In this document: one piece after another, positions 25,226 through 33,764 of the stretch
Numbering within the stretch: position 1 is the first letter of the stretch
How the letters are laid out: each line of letters opens with the position of its first letter
NCBI RefSeq assembly: GCF_048323655.1
Contig: NZ_JBLUWW010000001.1
Coordinates: forward strand, 1,116,001-1,180,000
Direction of reading: 5' to 3'
DNA: 64,000 nucleotides
Origin: Salinimicrobium soli
Lineage (GTDB): Bacteria; Bacteroidota; Bacteroidia; Flavobacteriales; Flavobacteriaceae
Program-made: the position numbers and the translations under genes
Notes under the pieces: model-generated
The model's database searches: none
What the model saw: the letters and a program-made list of their open reading frames with translations, nothing else
Told to the model about the DNA's origin: nothing

Positions 25226-26956
25226 ATGAAAAGGAGGAGATTCTTAATATTGTTACTGGCGCTGGGGCTTTTTTCCTGTAAGGACAAAGAGCCTGCGCCA
25301 CAGAAGGAACTGGTGCAGGAGCCTGTAGTTACTGCTGCTTACGGCTGTGCTCCACAAACAGTGGATACTGCCTGGTACCAGGGAGATAATAAGGCCCCGC
25401 TCCTTGACGGGCTGGATGTATTGCATTATCCTATCACCACCAGTGAACCGGAAGCTCAGAAGTATTTCGATCAGGGTCTGGTGCTTTCCTACGGCTTTAA
25501 CCATGCCGAGGCGGCGCGATCCTTTTATTACGCCACCAAACTCGATCCTGAATGTGCTATGTGTTATTGGGGTTATGCGTTGGTGTTAGGCCCTAATTAT
25601 AACGCGGGAATGGAAGCCGATAATTATCAGCGGGCCTATGAAGCGGTGCAGAAGGCCAAAAAGCTATCCAAAAATGCCACTGCAAAAGAACAGGCGCTTA
25701 TCAATGCACTTGCGGCACGCTATGTGGCCGAACCAGTTGATGATAGGCGGCAATTGGATGTTGCCTATTCTGATGCTATGAAACAGGTATATCAGAAATT
25801 TCCTGATGATCCCGATATCGCTGCGCTTTACGCTGAATCGGTGATGGACCTTTATCCATGGGATCTTTATGACCATGAGGGGAATCCGAGGGAATGGACC
25901 CCGGGAGTTATCGCCCTGCTCGAAAAACTAATGAAACAGAACCCCGATCATCCCGGCGCTCATCATTTCTACATACATGCTACAGAGGCCTCTAACGCGC
26001 CCGAACGTGCCCTGGCAAGTGCTAAAAAGTTTGACGATGGCCTCGTTCCGGGTGCTGGCCACCTGATGCATATGCCCGCGCACACTTATATACAGACCGG
26101 AGATTACCATAAAGGCAGCCTCGCCAACATTCGGGCGGTGGAAGTGGACAGTGCCTACGTGACCCTTTGCCATGCCCAGGGAATTTACCCGCTGGCCTAT
26201 TATCCACATAATTACCATTTTCTGGCGGCTACCGCGACTTTAGAAGGTAACAGCGACTGGGCCCTGCAAGGTGCCAACGAACTGGCCGAACGCATACATC
26301 CTGATGTTATGAAGGCACCCGGCTGGGCTACCTTGCAGCATTACTATATGATACCATATTTCGTAGAAGTAAAATTCGGAAAATGGGACCAGCTTTTAAG
26401 TAGAAAGCTGAGTGATACTTTGCTGTATCCACAGGCGATTTCACATTATGCCCGCGGAATGGCTTACCTCGGAAAGAAAAACATTCCTAAAGCAAAAGCC
26501 AAACTCCGGGAGCTGCATAAGTTCTCTAAAGACGAGCGTTTAAAGGATATGAAGCTGTGGGAGATCAACTCCATGCATTCGATCGTTGAGATTGCTGAAA
26601 AGGTTCTTAAGGGAGAGATCCTCGCTTCTGAAGGAAAATTTGATGAAAGCATAAATCAACTTCAGAAAGCTGTTGCCCTCGAAGATGCCCTAAACTTTCA
26701 GGAACCACCTGACTGGTTCTTCTCGGTGCGCCATAATTTAGGTGCTGTACAGTTAGAAGCAGGAAAATTTGAAGATGCCATAAAAACTCTGGAAGAAGAT
26801 CTCAAGAATTATCCGAAGAATGGCTGGGCCGAGCACGGACTGAAGCTCGCCTATCAAAAAATGGGTGATCGGGAAAAACTTGAAGAAATAGAATCCAGGT
26901 TAAAAAACTCGTGGGCAACAGCAGATGTCGCTTTGGCGAGTTCCAGGATCAAATAA
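25226..26956 (+). CDS. TPR-repeat lipoprotein
   Basis: 576 residues. Signal peptide with lipobox ALGLFSC. The body has tetratricopeptide-like helices, clearest at KYFDQGLVLSYGFNHAEAAR, SFYYATKLDPECAMCYWGYAL, GKFDESINQLQKAVALEDAL, and AGKFEDAIKTLEEDLKNYPK near the C-terminus. A His-rich centre (HPGAHHFYIHATEASN, HLMHMPAHTYIQTGDYHKG) is striking and might bind metal. Paired cysteines occur in CAMC. Related proteins in many bacteria carry only the TPR label. It lies 50 bp downstream of the amidohydrolase and may be cotranscribed. Role unknown; envelope location inferred. Confidence 0.8.
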   Translation: MKRRRFLILLLALGLFSCKDKEPAPQKELVQEPVVTAAYGCAPQTVDTAWYQGDNKAPLLDGLDVLHYPITTSEPEAQKYFDQGLVLSYGFNHAEAARSFYYATKLDPECAMCYWGYALVLGPNYNAGMEADNYQRAYEAVQKAKKLSKNATAKEQALINALAARYVAEPVDDRRQLDVAYSDAMKQVYQKFPDDPDIAALYAESVMDLYPWDLYDHEGNPREWTPGVIALLEKLMKQNPDHPGAHHFYIHATEASNAPERALASAKKFDDGLVPGAGHLMHMPAHTYIQTGDYHKGSLANIRAVEVDSAYVTLCHAQGIYPLAYYPHNYHFLAATATLEGNSDWALQGANELAERIHPDVMKAPGWATLQHYYMIPYFVEVKFGKWDQLLSRKLSDTLLYPQAISHYARGMAYLGKKNIPKAKAKLRELHKFSKDERLKDMKLWEINSMHSIVEIAEKVLKGEILASEGKFDESINQLQKAVALEDALNFQEPPDWFFSVRHNLGAVQLEAGKFEDAIKTLEEDLKNYPKNGWAEHGLKLAYQKMGDREKLEEIESRLKNSWATADVALASSRIK

Positions 26957-27148
26957 AATATAGATTAAATTATCAGCTTTTTAGGCTTCAGGTTTTTGGA
27001 TACCGAAACGGTTCGAAAAATCTTTTGGTTCTAGGTGAATCTGCATAGAAGATATTAAGAACAAATTAACAGCAATTTGCTCTAATTTAGGATGAAGATT
27101 TCCCCGGTGATGCCGTACCACCAAACTTGTCGGCTAAAAGTATTCTGT

Positions 27149-27670
27149 ATGAAAAACCTCTTTTTTGGAACCCTTCTTCTGTTGGCGTTCTTTTTTCCTG
27201 CTAAGTCCGGAGCCCAGGATTTTAATGTCACCGCCGGGATGGGTTTGCCTGAGTTGATCAACGTGGGCCTGAGGGTTCAATTTGGGCAAAAACAGTTAGG
27301 GGTCGCCGTGGGCACATACCCGGGAACCAGTGAAGACAACTTCGCTCTCTCGGGAGATTTTTATTATCACTTTGGCGGAAGTTCTGAATACACTTCCCTG
27401 CGGCCATGGTTTCTCAAGACAGGCGTGACTTATTTATTGGCAGAAAATGAGTGGGAGCGGCAGACTTCCTTCCTGTTAGTCCCCCGGGTAGGTAGAGAGT
27501 TCAATATTTCGCCTAAGTTTGGAATTGCTGTTGAAGGAGGACTTCTCGTGATCCTTTCTGATAAAGAAACGGTGAAAAAGGAAAGGGAACCTTCCTTTTT
27601 TGATTTTGACCTTGACTTCACCGGATTTATTTTACCGGCTGCGGGGGTCAACTTTTTTTACCGCTTCTAA
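27149..27670 (+). CDS. Outer-membrane beta-barrel protein, unknown
   Basis: 173 residues from MKNLFFGTLLLLAFFF, giving a signal peptide that ends at KSGAQ; an in-frame upstream ATG would bury this signal. Short amphipathic strands (FNVTAGMGLPELINVGLRVQ, LGVAVGTYPGT, ALSGDFYYHFG, FGIAVEGGLLVIL) and a terminal FFYRF fit a small barrel. It resembles, but is not a paralog of, the two barrels at 14-15 kb. It ends 18 bp from the convergent stress-protein gene. Function unknown. Confidence 0.72.
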   Translation: MKNLFFGTLLLLAFFFPAKSGAQDFNVTAGMGLPELINVGLRVQFGQKQLGVAVGTYPGTSEDNFALSGDFYYHFGGSSEYTSLRPWFLKTGVTYLLAENEWERQTSFLLVPRVGREFNISPKFGIAVEGGLLVILSDKETVKKEREPSFFDFDLDFTGFILPAAGVNFFYRF

Positions 27671-27688
27671 CAGCGTCCATTTAGTTTT

Positions 27689-28138
27689 TTATTTCTCGTC
27701 AATAGGGATTGCAAGCATAGGTATGTTCGCCTTTTGGATCAGCTCCAGGGACACACTTTCCCTTAGCAGGTTGTGAAGAAAACTATGTTTGTGTGTGCCG
27801 ACTATGAGAAGGTCACATTTCAATTTCTTGGCTTCTTCCAGTACTGTCTTCACGGTGGAACCCTGAATTAGCAAGGCTTCTTTGTCAATATCCTCTCCCA
27901 GGAAGGTGCGGGTGATATTTTGAAGATTCCTGTGTTCTTCCCTAAGATCTTCTGCCCTGTAGTCCCTGATATATTGTGGCCCCGGTTCATACCCGACAAA
28001 ATCGGGATCGGGTTCGGCCACATGGACCACCCAGACCTTAGCCTCAAATTTTTCTGCCAAACCTTCCGCATAACCCAAAAGCTCTCCTACGGCATCGTTG
28101 AAATCTACTGCTACTAAAATGTTCTTTATTGGTTCCAT
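27689..28138 (-). CDS. Universal stress protein (UspA family)
   Basis: 149 residues, one Usp domain. It starts KNILVAVDFNDAVGELLGYA and has the last-strand pattern CDLLIVGTHKHSFLHNLLRES. ATP-binding members have G-2X-G-9X-G(S/T) there; this one has GTHKHS, so one Gly is replaced and nucleotide binding is doubtful. It is a cytosolic dimer by family knowledge. It ends 12 bp from the dehydrogenase gene upstream on the same strand and is probably cotranscribed with it. Confidence 0.88.
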   Translation of the reverse strand: MEPIKNILVAVDFNDAVGELLGYAEGLAEKFEAKVWVVHVAEPDPDFVGYEPGPQYIRDYRAEDLREEHRNLQNITRTFLGEDIDKEALLIQGSTVKTVLEEAKKLKCDLLIVGTHKHSFLHNLLRESVSLELIQKANIPMLAIPIDEK

Positions 28139-28149
28139 GATGCTTTGTT

Positions 28150-29070
28150 TTAATATCCTTTTTGGCGGGAAACCAGATTGGTTAACGGATCTCCCTTTTT
28201 CAGGCGGTGATAATTATCCGCTATCTGCGGCACCACCGAACGGGGGCTGGTTATACTGGCATTATGGGGGGTGACCTGTATTTTGGGATGCTTCCAGAAT
28301 GGATGCTCCTTTGGTAACGGTTCCTGCCTGAAAACGTCCAGGCTCGCTCCGCTAAGATGCCCATTATCTATCATTTCCAAGAGGTCATTCTCAACCAGGT
28401 GCTTTCCGCGGGCGACGTTAATAAGGTACGCATCTTTCGGGAGTTTTTGAAAAAGAGATTTGTTGAGGATGTTCTCAGTTTCAGGAGTGAGAGGCAACAA
28501 ACACACCAGCACGTTAACCTCTGCAAGGAAATCATCCAATTGTTCCTCCCCAAAAAAGGTATTTACAGCCACCATTTTCTTAGGCCCGGCAGCCCAACCC
28601 GAAACAGGAAAGCCGTTCATTTTCAATTTTTCAGCTACTGCCATTCCCAGGACGCCGAGGCCCATGATCCCGATGCGGGTTTCTTCAGGTCGCCGGTACA
28701 TTTTTTTATCCCAGCCATTATTGGAGTGATGATACGAGATCTCCCTGATGTGATCCAGTGCTAGGGCCAGGACAAAATTACTCATGTCTTCAGTGAGTTT
28801 CTCATCAACCACCCGGGTCACCTGTACCTGCTTCGGCAGTTGCGGATCATGAAAAATATGGTCGATACCTGCACCCATAGAGGCGACTACCCGTAGGTTG
28901 GGGTAAGACTTAAAGTTCCCCGTAGGATGGTTCCAGGAAAGGGCCATTTCTACAGCTTCCGGTTTTTTTACCTCCGGAAATACCTCCACCTCAATTTCAG
29001 GATCATATTCCTGCAGGGCTTTTTTCCAAACTTCCGGATCTTTTCCGGGGCAAATGATCAAAAGAGACAT
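28150..29070 (-). CDS. ghrA: Glyoxylate/hydroxypyruvate reductase A-like 2-hydroxyacid dehydrogenase
   Basis: 306 residues from MSLLIICPGKDPEVWKK. The frame stays open 16 codons upstream only because it enters a heptad repeat, so that extension is rejected. The NAD(P)-binding fold has GLGVLGMAVAEKLK. The catalytic Arg is in NVARGKHLV, the Glu in DVFRQEPLP and the His in VTPHNAS. The GhrA subgroup reduces glyoxylate and hydroxypyruvate in the cytoplasm. Likely first gene of a two-gene unit with the stress protein. Confidence 0.88.
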   Translation of the reverse strand: MSLLIICPGKDPEVWKKALQEYDPEIEVEVFPEVKKPEAVEMALSWNHPTGNFKSYPNLRVVASMGAGIDHIFHDPQLPKQVQVTRVVDEKLTEDMSNFVLALALDHIREISYHHSNNGWDKKMYRRPEETRIGIMGLGVLGMAVAEKLKMNGFPVSGWAAGPKKMVAVNTFFGEEQLDDFLAEVNVLVCLLPLTPETENILNKSLFQKLPKDAYLINVARGKHLVENDLLEMIDNGHLSGASLDVFRQEPLPKEHPFWKHPKIQVTPHNASITSPRSVVPQIADNYHRLKKGDPLTNLVSRQKGY

Positions 29071-29090
29071 TATTGTAATTTTATTATAAC

Positions 29091-29138
29091 ATTCCAAATT
29101 CCAAATTCCAAATTCCAAATTCCAAATTCCAAATTCCA
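29091..29138. repeat. Heptad tandem repeat (ATTCCAA)6-7
   Basis: Six exact head-to-tail ATTCCAA units at 29091-29132, plus a near-complete seventh, in the gap between two minus-strand genes. The same heptad occurs at 8611-8641 (inverted) and at 52718-52731. Length variation by slippage is expected, and the tract lies directly upstream of ghrA. Confidence 0.92.
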
Positions 29139-29174
29139 GGTTTCAGGGTCCACTGATTACAAACCGCTTCTTGC

Positions 29175-30539
29175 TTAACTCACGAATGCGCTATACCCGG
29201 TGATCGCCCTTCCTACAATGAGGGTGTTGATCTCCTTGGTGCCTTCATAGCTGTAGATAGCTTCGGCATCGGCGACGAACCTGGCCACATCGTATTCCAG
29301 TAAAATTCCATTACCACCCATGACTTCACGGGCACGGCTCACTACATCCCGCATCCTCATACTACAATAGACTTTTGCCAGGGAGGCGTGTTCGTCGGTG
29401 AGCAGATCCTGATCCTGTAATTCCGAAAGGCGGAAGCAAAGCGTTTGCATGGAGGTAAGGTTGGAGATCATCTCTACCAGGTGGTTCTGTATTAATTGAT
29501 AAGACGCGATAGGTCGGCCAAACTGTTCCCGCTTTTTGGTGTACTTGAGTGCGCTTTCGTAAGCGCCGCGTGAACAGCCTACTGCCTGCCAGGCGACTCC
29601 GGCACGGGTCATTCGCAACACATTGGCAGTGTCTTTAAAGGAATTGGCATTTTGCAGGCGGTCACTTTCCGGCACTTTGCAATCGGTAAGCGTGATAAGG
29701 GCGTTCTGCACGATTCGCAGAGCCATTTTATCTTTCATCTTTTCGGCTTTAAAACCCGGATTCTCCTTCCGAACAAGGAATCCTTTCACCTGATTGCTGT
29801 CTTCATCCCTTGCCCAGATGATGACCACATCGGCAAAAGTGGCATTCCCGATCCACTTTTTTTGACCGTTGATCACCCAGTTCTCTCCGTCGAACTTGCA
29901 GGTAGTTTCGAGTCCGCCGGCTACCCCGCTTCCCACATTCGGTTCGGTTAGGCCGAAGGCACCAATTTTTTCCAGTCTCTGCATCTTCGGAAGCCATTCC
30001 TGCTTCTGTTCTTCACTTCCGCAGAGATAGATCGAGCCCATGGCCAGTCCGCTGTGGACTCCGAAAAAAGTGGAGATGGAAACATCGACCCGGGCGATTT
30101 CCTGGGCTATGATCCCTTCCATCAAAAAAGGCAGGTTTGGACAGCCGTAGCCTTCATAAGGCACTCCCACAATATTTAATTTTTTGAAGCCTTCAATGAC
30201 CTCAAAAGGAAATTTAGCCCGGTTCCAGTGATCATTGATCAACGGCCGCACTTCATCTTCCATGAAATTGCGCACTTTGAGCTGCAGCTCCCGCTGCTCT
30301 TCATTGAGTTTAAGGTCAAGGTTATAGAAATCGCCGTCAATGGGTGGCAGGTCGTGCTGGCCTTTTCGGCGCTTGGTCTTAAGCATCTTCATAAGACCTT
30401 TTAATTGCCGCTCATCGAGATTGCCCAAAGCCGCCATAGCTTCAGAAAGGTCTATTTGTTCATTGATCTTTGCCAGCTGGTCCAGGTCGATGTTCTTTAA
30501 AAGACCAATGGTACTTTTGACTTTTCCGAAGAGAGACAT
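29175..30539 (-). CDS. Acyl-CoA dehydrogenase (glutaryl-CoA dehydrogenase/ACX4-like)
   Basis: 454 residues, longer than typical because of about 70 extra N-terminal residues rich in charged helices (LFGKVKSTIGLLKNIDLDQL). The FAD core follows: GAFGLTEPNVGSGVAG, WVINGQKKWIGNATFADV, REQFGRPIASYQLIQ, VMGGNGILLEYDVAR, and the catalytic Glu region YSYEGTKEINTLIVGR. The GNAT and TEPNVGSGV patterns place it near glutaryl-CoA dehydrogenase and plant ACX4. It oxidises an acyl-CoA and would hand electrons to EtfAB. Exact chain specificity is not readable. Confidence 0.9.
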   Translation of the reverse strand: MSLFGKVKSTIGLLKNIDLDQLAKINEQIDLSEAMAALGNLDERQLKGLMKMLKTKRRKGQHDLPPIDGDFYNLDLKLNEEQRELQLKVRNFMEDEVRPLINDHWNRAKFPFEVIEGFKKLNIVGVPYEGYGCPNLPFLMEGIIAQEIARVDVSISTFFGVHSGLAMGSIYLCGSEEQKQEWLPKMQRLEKIGAFGLTEPNVGSGVAGGLETTCKFDGENWVINGQKKWIGNATFADVVIIWARDEDSNQVKGFLVRKENPGFKAEKMKDKMALRIVQNALITLTDCKVPESDRLQNANSFKDTANVLRMTRAGVAWQAVGCSRGAYESALKYTKKREQFGRPIASYQLIQNHLVEMISNLTSMQTLCFRLSELQDQDLLTDEHASLAKVYCSMRMRDVVSRAREVMGGNGILLEYDVARFVADAEAIYSYEGTKEINTLIVGRAITGYSAFVS

Positions 30540-30683
30540 AGAATGAGGTTTTTGAAGTTTCCTAAAAATAGGTATTAAAGAAGAGGAAGCTTGTTAAAGC
30601 TTTCTGAAAGCATACCTATTCTCCTTGAAGCTGCTGCAGGTTCAAATCATTCTCTGAGTAATTTCTGAGAAAACCTGAAATAA

Positions 30684-30711
30684 AAAAAGCGCCTCAAAAA
30701 GGCGCTTTTTC
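30684..30711 (-). terminator. Intrinsic terminator after metK
   Basis: AAAAGCGCC/GGCGCTTTT arms around TCAAAAA with runs of A and T on both sides. It lies 18 bp beyond the metK stop on the minus strand and could work in both directions. Confidence 0.9.
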
Positions 30712-30728
30712 AATGTTATTATTTACGA

Positions 30729-31988
30729 TTATTCCAGTCCGAAAGCTTTTTTTATCTCGTCAACTTTGTCAAGTTTTTCCCAGGTGAAGAGTTCTACTTC
30801 ATGAGTTACTTCTCCATTGTATGGGCTTTTGAATACCTTTCTTTCTGTACGGGGTTCTTTTCCGAAGTGCCCGTAAGCCGAGGTTTCGCGGTAGATCGGA
30901 TTTCTAAGGCCGAGTCTCTCTTCAATAGCGGCTGGGCGCATGTCAAAGATCTCGAACACCTTTTTAGCGATCTCACCATTAGTGATATCCACGTGTTTGG
31001 AATTGTAAGTCTCGATCAACAAAGAGGTAGGTTTTACTACCCCAATGGCATAGGAAACCTGCACCAAAACTTCGTCTGCTACACCGGCAGCCACCAGGTT
31101 CTTAGCAATGTGACGTGCAGCATAAGCCGCAGATCGGTCCACCTTACTCGGATCTTTTCCTGAAAAAGCGCCACCGCCGTGAGCTCCTTTTCCGCCGTAG
31201 GTATCCACAATGATCTTTCTTCCGGTAAGGCCGGTGTCTCCGTGAGGTCCGCCGATCACGAACTTACCTGTTGGGTTGATGTGATATTCAATATCATCAT
31301 TGAAAAGATTCTGAACATATTCCGGAAGTTGTGATTTCACTCTAGGGATCAGGATCTCAATAATATCTTTTTTGATCCTGGCCAGCATTTTTTGATCATC
31401 AGAATCAAAATCATCGTGCTGGGTAGAGACTACAATGGATACAATGCGTTGAGGTACGTTGTCATCGCTGTACTCAATAGTTACCTGGCTCTTGGAATCT
31501 GGCCTAAGGTAAGTGATCTCTTTTTCTTCCCGGCGCAGTTTCGCCAGCTCGATCAGGATCTTATGTGAGATATCCAGCGCGAGTGGCATATAATTTTCGG
31601 TTTCTTTTGTTGCGTACCCGAACATCATTCCCTGGTCGCCGGCCCCCTGCTCTTCCTTATTTCCACGGTCCACTCCCTGGTTGATGTCCTGGGACTGTTC
31701 GTGGATCAAAGAAATAACTCCGCAGGAGTCACCGCTAAACTTGTAGGCCCCTTTGGTGTACCCAATATCGTTGATCACATCACGGGCTATAGTTTGCACA
31801 TCGAGGTAAGTATCGCTCTTCACCTCTCCGGCCAATACAACCTGCCCGGTAGTAACCAGGGTTTCACAGGCTACTTTTGATTCAGGATCGAAAGCTAAAA
31901 AATTGTCTAAAAGGGTATCGCTTATTTGGTCTGCGACTTTATCGGGGTGACCTTCAGAAACACTTTCTGAAGTAAATAAATATGGCAT
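30729..31988 (-). CDS. metK: S-adenosylmethionine synthetase
   Basis: 419 residues, slightly longer than the E. coli enzyme. Signature motifs are intact: SEGHPDKVADQISD at the start, GAGDQGMMFGYA, and the phosphate loop GGGAFSGKDPSKVDRSAAYAA. It makes S-adenosylmethionine from methionine and ATP. Its 5' leader (32045-32107) folds like a SAM-II riboswitch, so feedback by its own product is expected. The start at 31988 (MPYLFTSESVSEGHPDK) is the conserved one. It has its own terminator, so it is monocistronic. Confidence 0.97.
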   Translation of the reverse strand: MPYLFTSESVSEGHPDKVADQISDTLLDNFLAFDPESKVACETLVTTGQVVLAGEVKSDTYLDVQTIARDVINDIGYTKGAYKFSGDSCGVISLIHEQSQDINQGVDRGNKEEQGAGDQGMMFGYATKETENYMPLALDISHKILIELAKLRREEKEITYLRPDSKSQVTIEYSDDNVPQRIVSIVVSTQHDDFDSDDQKMLARIKKDIIEILIPRVKSQLPEYVQNLFNDDIEYHINPTGKFVIGGPHGDTGLTGRKIIVDTYGGKGAHGGGAFSGKDPSKVDRSAAYAARHIAKNLVAAGVADEVLVQVSYAIGVVKPTSLLIETYNSKHVDITNGEIAKKVFEIFDMRPAAIEERLGLRNPIYRETSAYGHFGKEPRTERKVFKSPYNGEVTHEVELFTWEKLDKVDEIKKAFGLE

Positions 31989-32044
31989 TGCTTCTAAAAT
32001 TTAAATTAATTTCAGAAAGAAATTTGACATGGAAGCGCTAGAGG

Positions 32045-32107
32045 AGTTTTCACTGCTTTAGCATTTTATAAGGGTTGCAATCAGTCAAATCTTTCCCTGA
32101 GTAAACA
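32045..32107 (-). ncRNA. SAM-II (SAM-alpha) type riboswitch in the metK leader
   Basis: On the minus strand the leader carries P1 AGGG (32095-32098) pairing with CCCT (32071-32074). The enclosed loop GATTTGACTGATTGCA and the tail ATGCTAAAGCAGTG form the pseudoknot: ACTG (82-85) with CAGT (52-55), and GC of TTGC with GC of TGCTAAAG. This reproduces SAM-II topology, including the conserved GAUUU and GCUAAA segments. SAM-II is known from Proteobacteria and Bacteroidota. The promoter box ends five bases upstream, so the aptamer starts the transcript. The last pairing strand ends about 64 bp before the metK start; the expression platform is not clear. Confidence 0.85.
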
Positions 32108-32111
32108 GGAG

Positions 32112-32119
32112 CAAATGTA
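32112..32119 (-). promoter_or_regulatory. -7 promoter box for metK (TACATTTG)
   Basis: Exact TAnnTTTG match on the minus strand. The expected transcription start falls directly at the 5' edge of the SAM-II aptamer, which supports both calls. Confidence 0.7.
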
Positions 32120-32220
32120 TAAAAATTGGAACAAATCTGCTGCTTTTTGGAAATTTTTATGCTTCCGCCGGGAATAGGCTTTGCTGGCGATTTTGTTTAA
32201 ATTAGCTGAAAATTTTACTC

Positions 32221-32646
32221 ATGAAGATCCATCTTAAAAGACTGAACGATAATTATCACTTTGAAACCACCAATGAAAGAGGTGACAAGGTATATCTTGA
32301 CAACAAGAGCGAACCGAATCCGCAGGGTGCCAGCCCCATGGAACTATTGCTAATGGGAATCGCCGGCTGCAGTGGGATCGATATAGTCATGATCCTGAAA
32401 AAGCAACAGTTGGAAATGACCAGGCTTGAAATGGAAGTAGAAGGGATGAGGGTTGACGGGGAGATCCCGAATGTCTTCAGGCAGATTCATTTGAAGATCT
32501 TTATTGATGGAGATATTCCTGAAAATAAAGCGAAAAGAGCGGTTGACCTGTCTCTCGAAAAATACTGTTCTGTGGCCAAAATGCTGGAAAAGACTGCTGA
32601 GATCACTACCGAAGTTGTCCTGAACGGTTCAACCGTACCTGCCTAA
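32221..32646 (+). CDS. OsmC/Ohr family protein
   Basis: 141 residues. The family pattern SPMELLLMGIAGCSGIDIV carries the first redox Cys and LEKYCSVAKML the second; both are present, so peroxidase activity is possible. The Glu in the LEMEVEGMR strand is also conserved. OsmC and Ohr proteins reduce organic peroxides using thiols, in the cytoplasm. It is divergent from metK across 232 bp that hold the metK riboswitch. Its stop overlaps a palindrome copy in front of the next gene. Confidence 0.9.
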   Translation: MKIHLKRLNDNYHFETTNERGDKVYLDNKSEPNPQGASPMELLLMGIAGCSGIDIVMILKKQQLEMTRLEMEVEGMRVDGEIPNVFRQIHLKIFIDGDIPENKAKRAVDLSLEKYCSVAKMLEKTAEITTEVVLNGSTVPA

Positions 32647-32661
32647 AAAAGGCATTTTTGA
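32643..32661 (+). repeat. Palindrome family copy (inverted orientation)
   Basis: CTAAAAAAGGCATTTTTGA; the central GGC shows the opposite orientation to most copies. It overlaps the osmC stop codon and ends 7 bp before the next start. Confidence 0.6.
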
Positions 32662-32668
32662 GCCCCCT

Positions 32669-33763
32669 ATGAGAAAACTTCTGTTGTGCCTGTGCCTCCT
32701 GTGCGGAAATTTAGCATTTGCCCAAAAGGCGAAGCATTACTCTGTGGAGGTGAACTATTTCTACGGATATATAACAGAACACAACCCGAATATTTCTCAT
32801 CTCATTACAGATCATCCTGAAGGACTTTTGCTGCACTTCAACCGAAGGACCTATGGTATGGAGGCGTGGGAACGCCGTTATAACTATCCCGATGTGGGAT
32901 TTTCGTTTTCTTACCAGGACCTCAAAAATCCATATTTAGGTGAAAATTTCGGACTCTATGCCCACCTTGGTTTCTATTTCCTGAAAAGGCATTTGCTGAT
33001 AAAAGTAGGGCAAGGGCTGGCAGTGACCACCAATCCCTACGATCCAGATGATAACTACCGCAACAATGCCTACGGTTCCCGCATATTGAGCTCAACCCTG
33101 TTTTCGGGAAACCTTCAGTTTGAAAAACTTTGGGGCGGTCTCGGGATGCAAATGGGTCTTACTATGGTGCACTATTCCAATGCCGATTTCAAATCGCCCA
33201 ACAGCAGTACCAATACCATTGCTGCAAACGTGGGGATCAATTATATTTTTGACCACGAGACAGAGATGGAATATATTCCGAAGGATTCAAAAGAGCCATT
33301 TGCGGCACCTTTCCGTTATAACCTCGTGGTGCGTAGCGGGGTGAATACCATAGGGATCATAGGTTCAAAGAAATTCCCTTTTTTGACACTTTCGGCTTAC
33401 GCTGATAAAGCTTTGAACCACAAAAGCACCCTACTTGCGGGAGCAGAATTTTTCTGGTCACGGGCTATGGAAGAATACATCTATTATCAGTCGGTTGCTT
33501 TTCCGTTCGGGGAAACCACGGGCGAGGAAGATTCAAGAAGAGCCGGAGTATTTGTAGGGCACCAGTTGACCTTCCGAAAGATCAGCCTCATCACGCAGCT
33601 GGGGTACTACGTTTACTATCCCTATGAGCATTATGCAGACCGGGTGTACAGCAGAATTGGGCTGCAGAGGCCTATTTATAAAGACCTTTTTGGATCGGTT
33701 ACGGTGCGCTCTCATGGAGCCAATGCCGAAGCCGTGGAATTTTCAATAGGATACAGGTTGTAA
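32669..33763 (+). CDS. PagL-like lipid A 3-O-deacylase / acyloxyacyl hydrolase family protein
   Basis: 364 residues. Signal peptide residues 1-18 (LLCLCLLCGNLAFAQ). The N-terminal barrel contains MVHYSNADFKSPN, with His168 and Ser170 matching the catalytic H-x-S-N of PagL, an outer-membrane enzyme that removes the 3-O acyl chain of lipid A. At 364 residues it is about twice PagL's length: the second half adds more barrel-like strands (LVVRSGVNTIGIIG, ITQLGYYVYYPYEH). It may therefore belong to a larger Bacteroidota branch. Lipid A substrate is inferred from the motif. It precedes a GIN-domain lipoprotein gene by 1 bp. Confidence 0.82.
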   Translation: MRKLLLCLCLLCGNLAFAQKAKHYSVEVNYFYGYITEHNPNISHLITDHPEGLLLHFNRRTYGMEAWERRYNYPDVGFSFSYQDLKNPYLGENFGLYAHLGFYFLKRHLLIKVGQGLAVTTNPYDPDDNYRNNAYGSRILSSTLFSGNLQFEKLWGGLGMQMGLTMVHYSNADFKSPNSSTNTIAANVGINYIFDHETEMEYIPKDSKEPFAAPFRYNLVVRSGVNTIGIIGSKKFPFLTLSAYADKALNHKSTLLAGAEFFWSRAMEEYIYYQSVAFPFGETTGEEDSRRAGVFVGHQLTFRKISLITQLGYYVYYPYEHYADRVYSRIGLQRPIYKDLFGSVTVRSHGANAEAVEFSIGYRL

Positions 33764-33764
33764 A

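Noticed and set aside
29071..29118. 16-codon N-terminal extension of ghrA
   Set aside because: It is translated from the start of the heptad repeat tract; the protein family starts at MSLLIICPG.
29091..29138. Possible CRISPR array
   Set aside because: The repeats are 7 bp, head to tail, with no spacers and no cas genes nearby.
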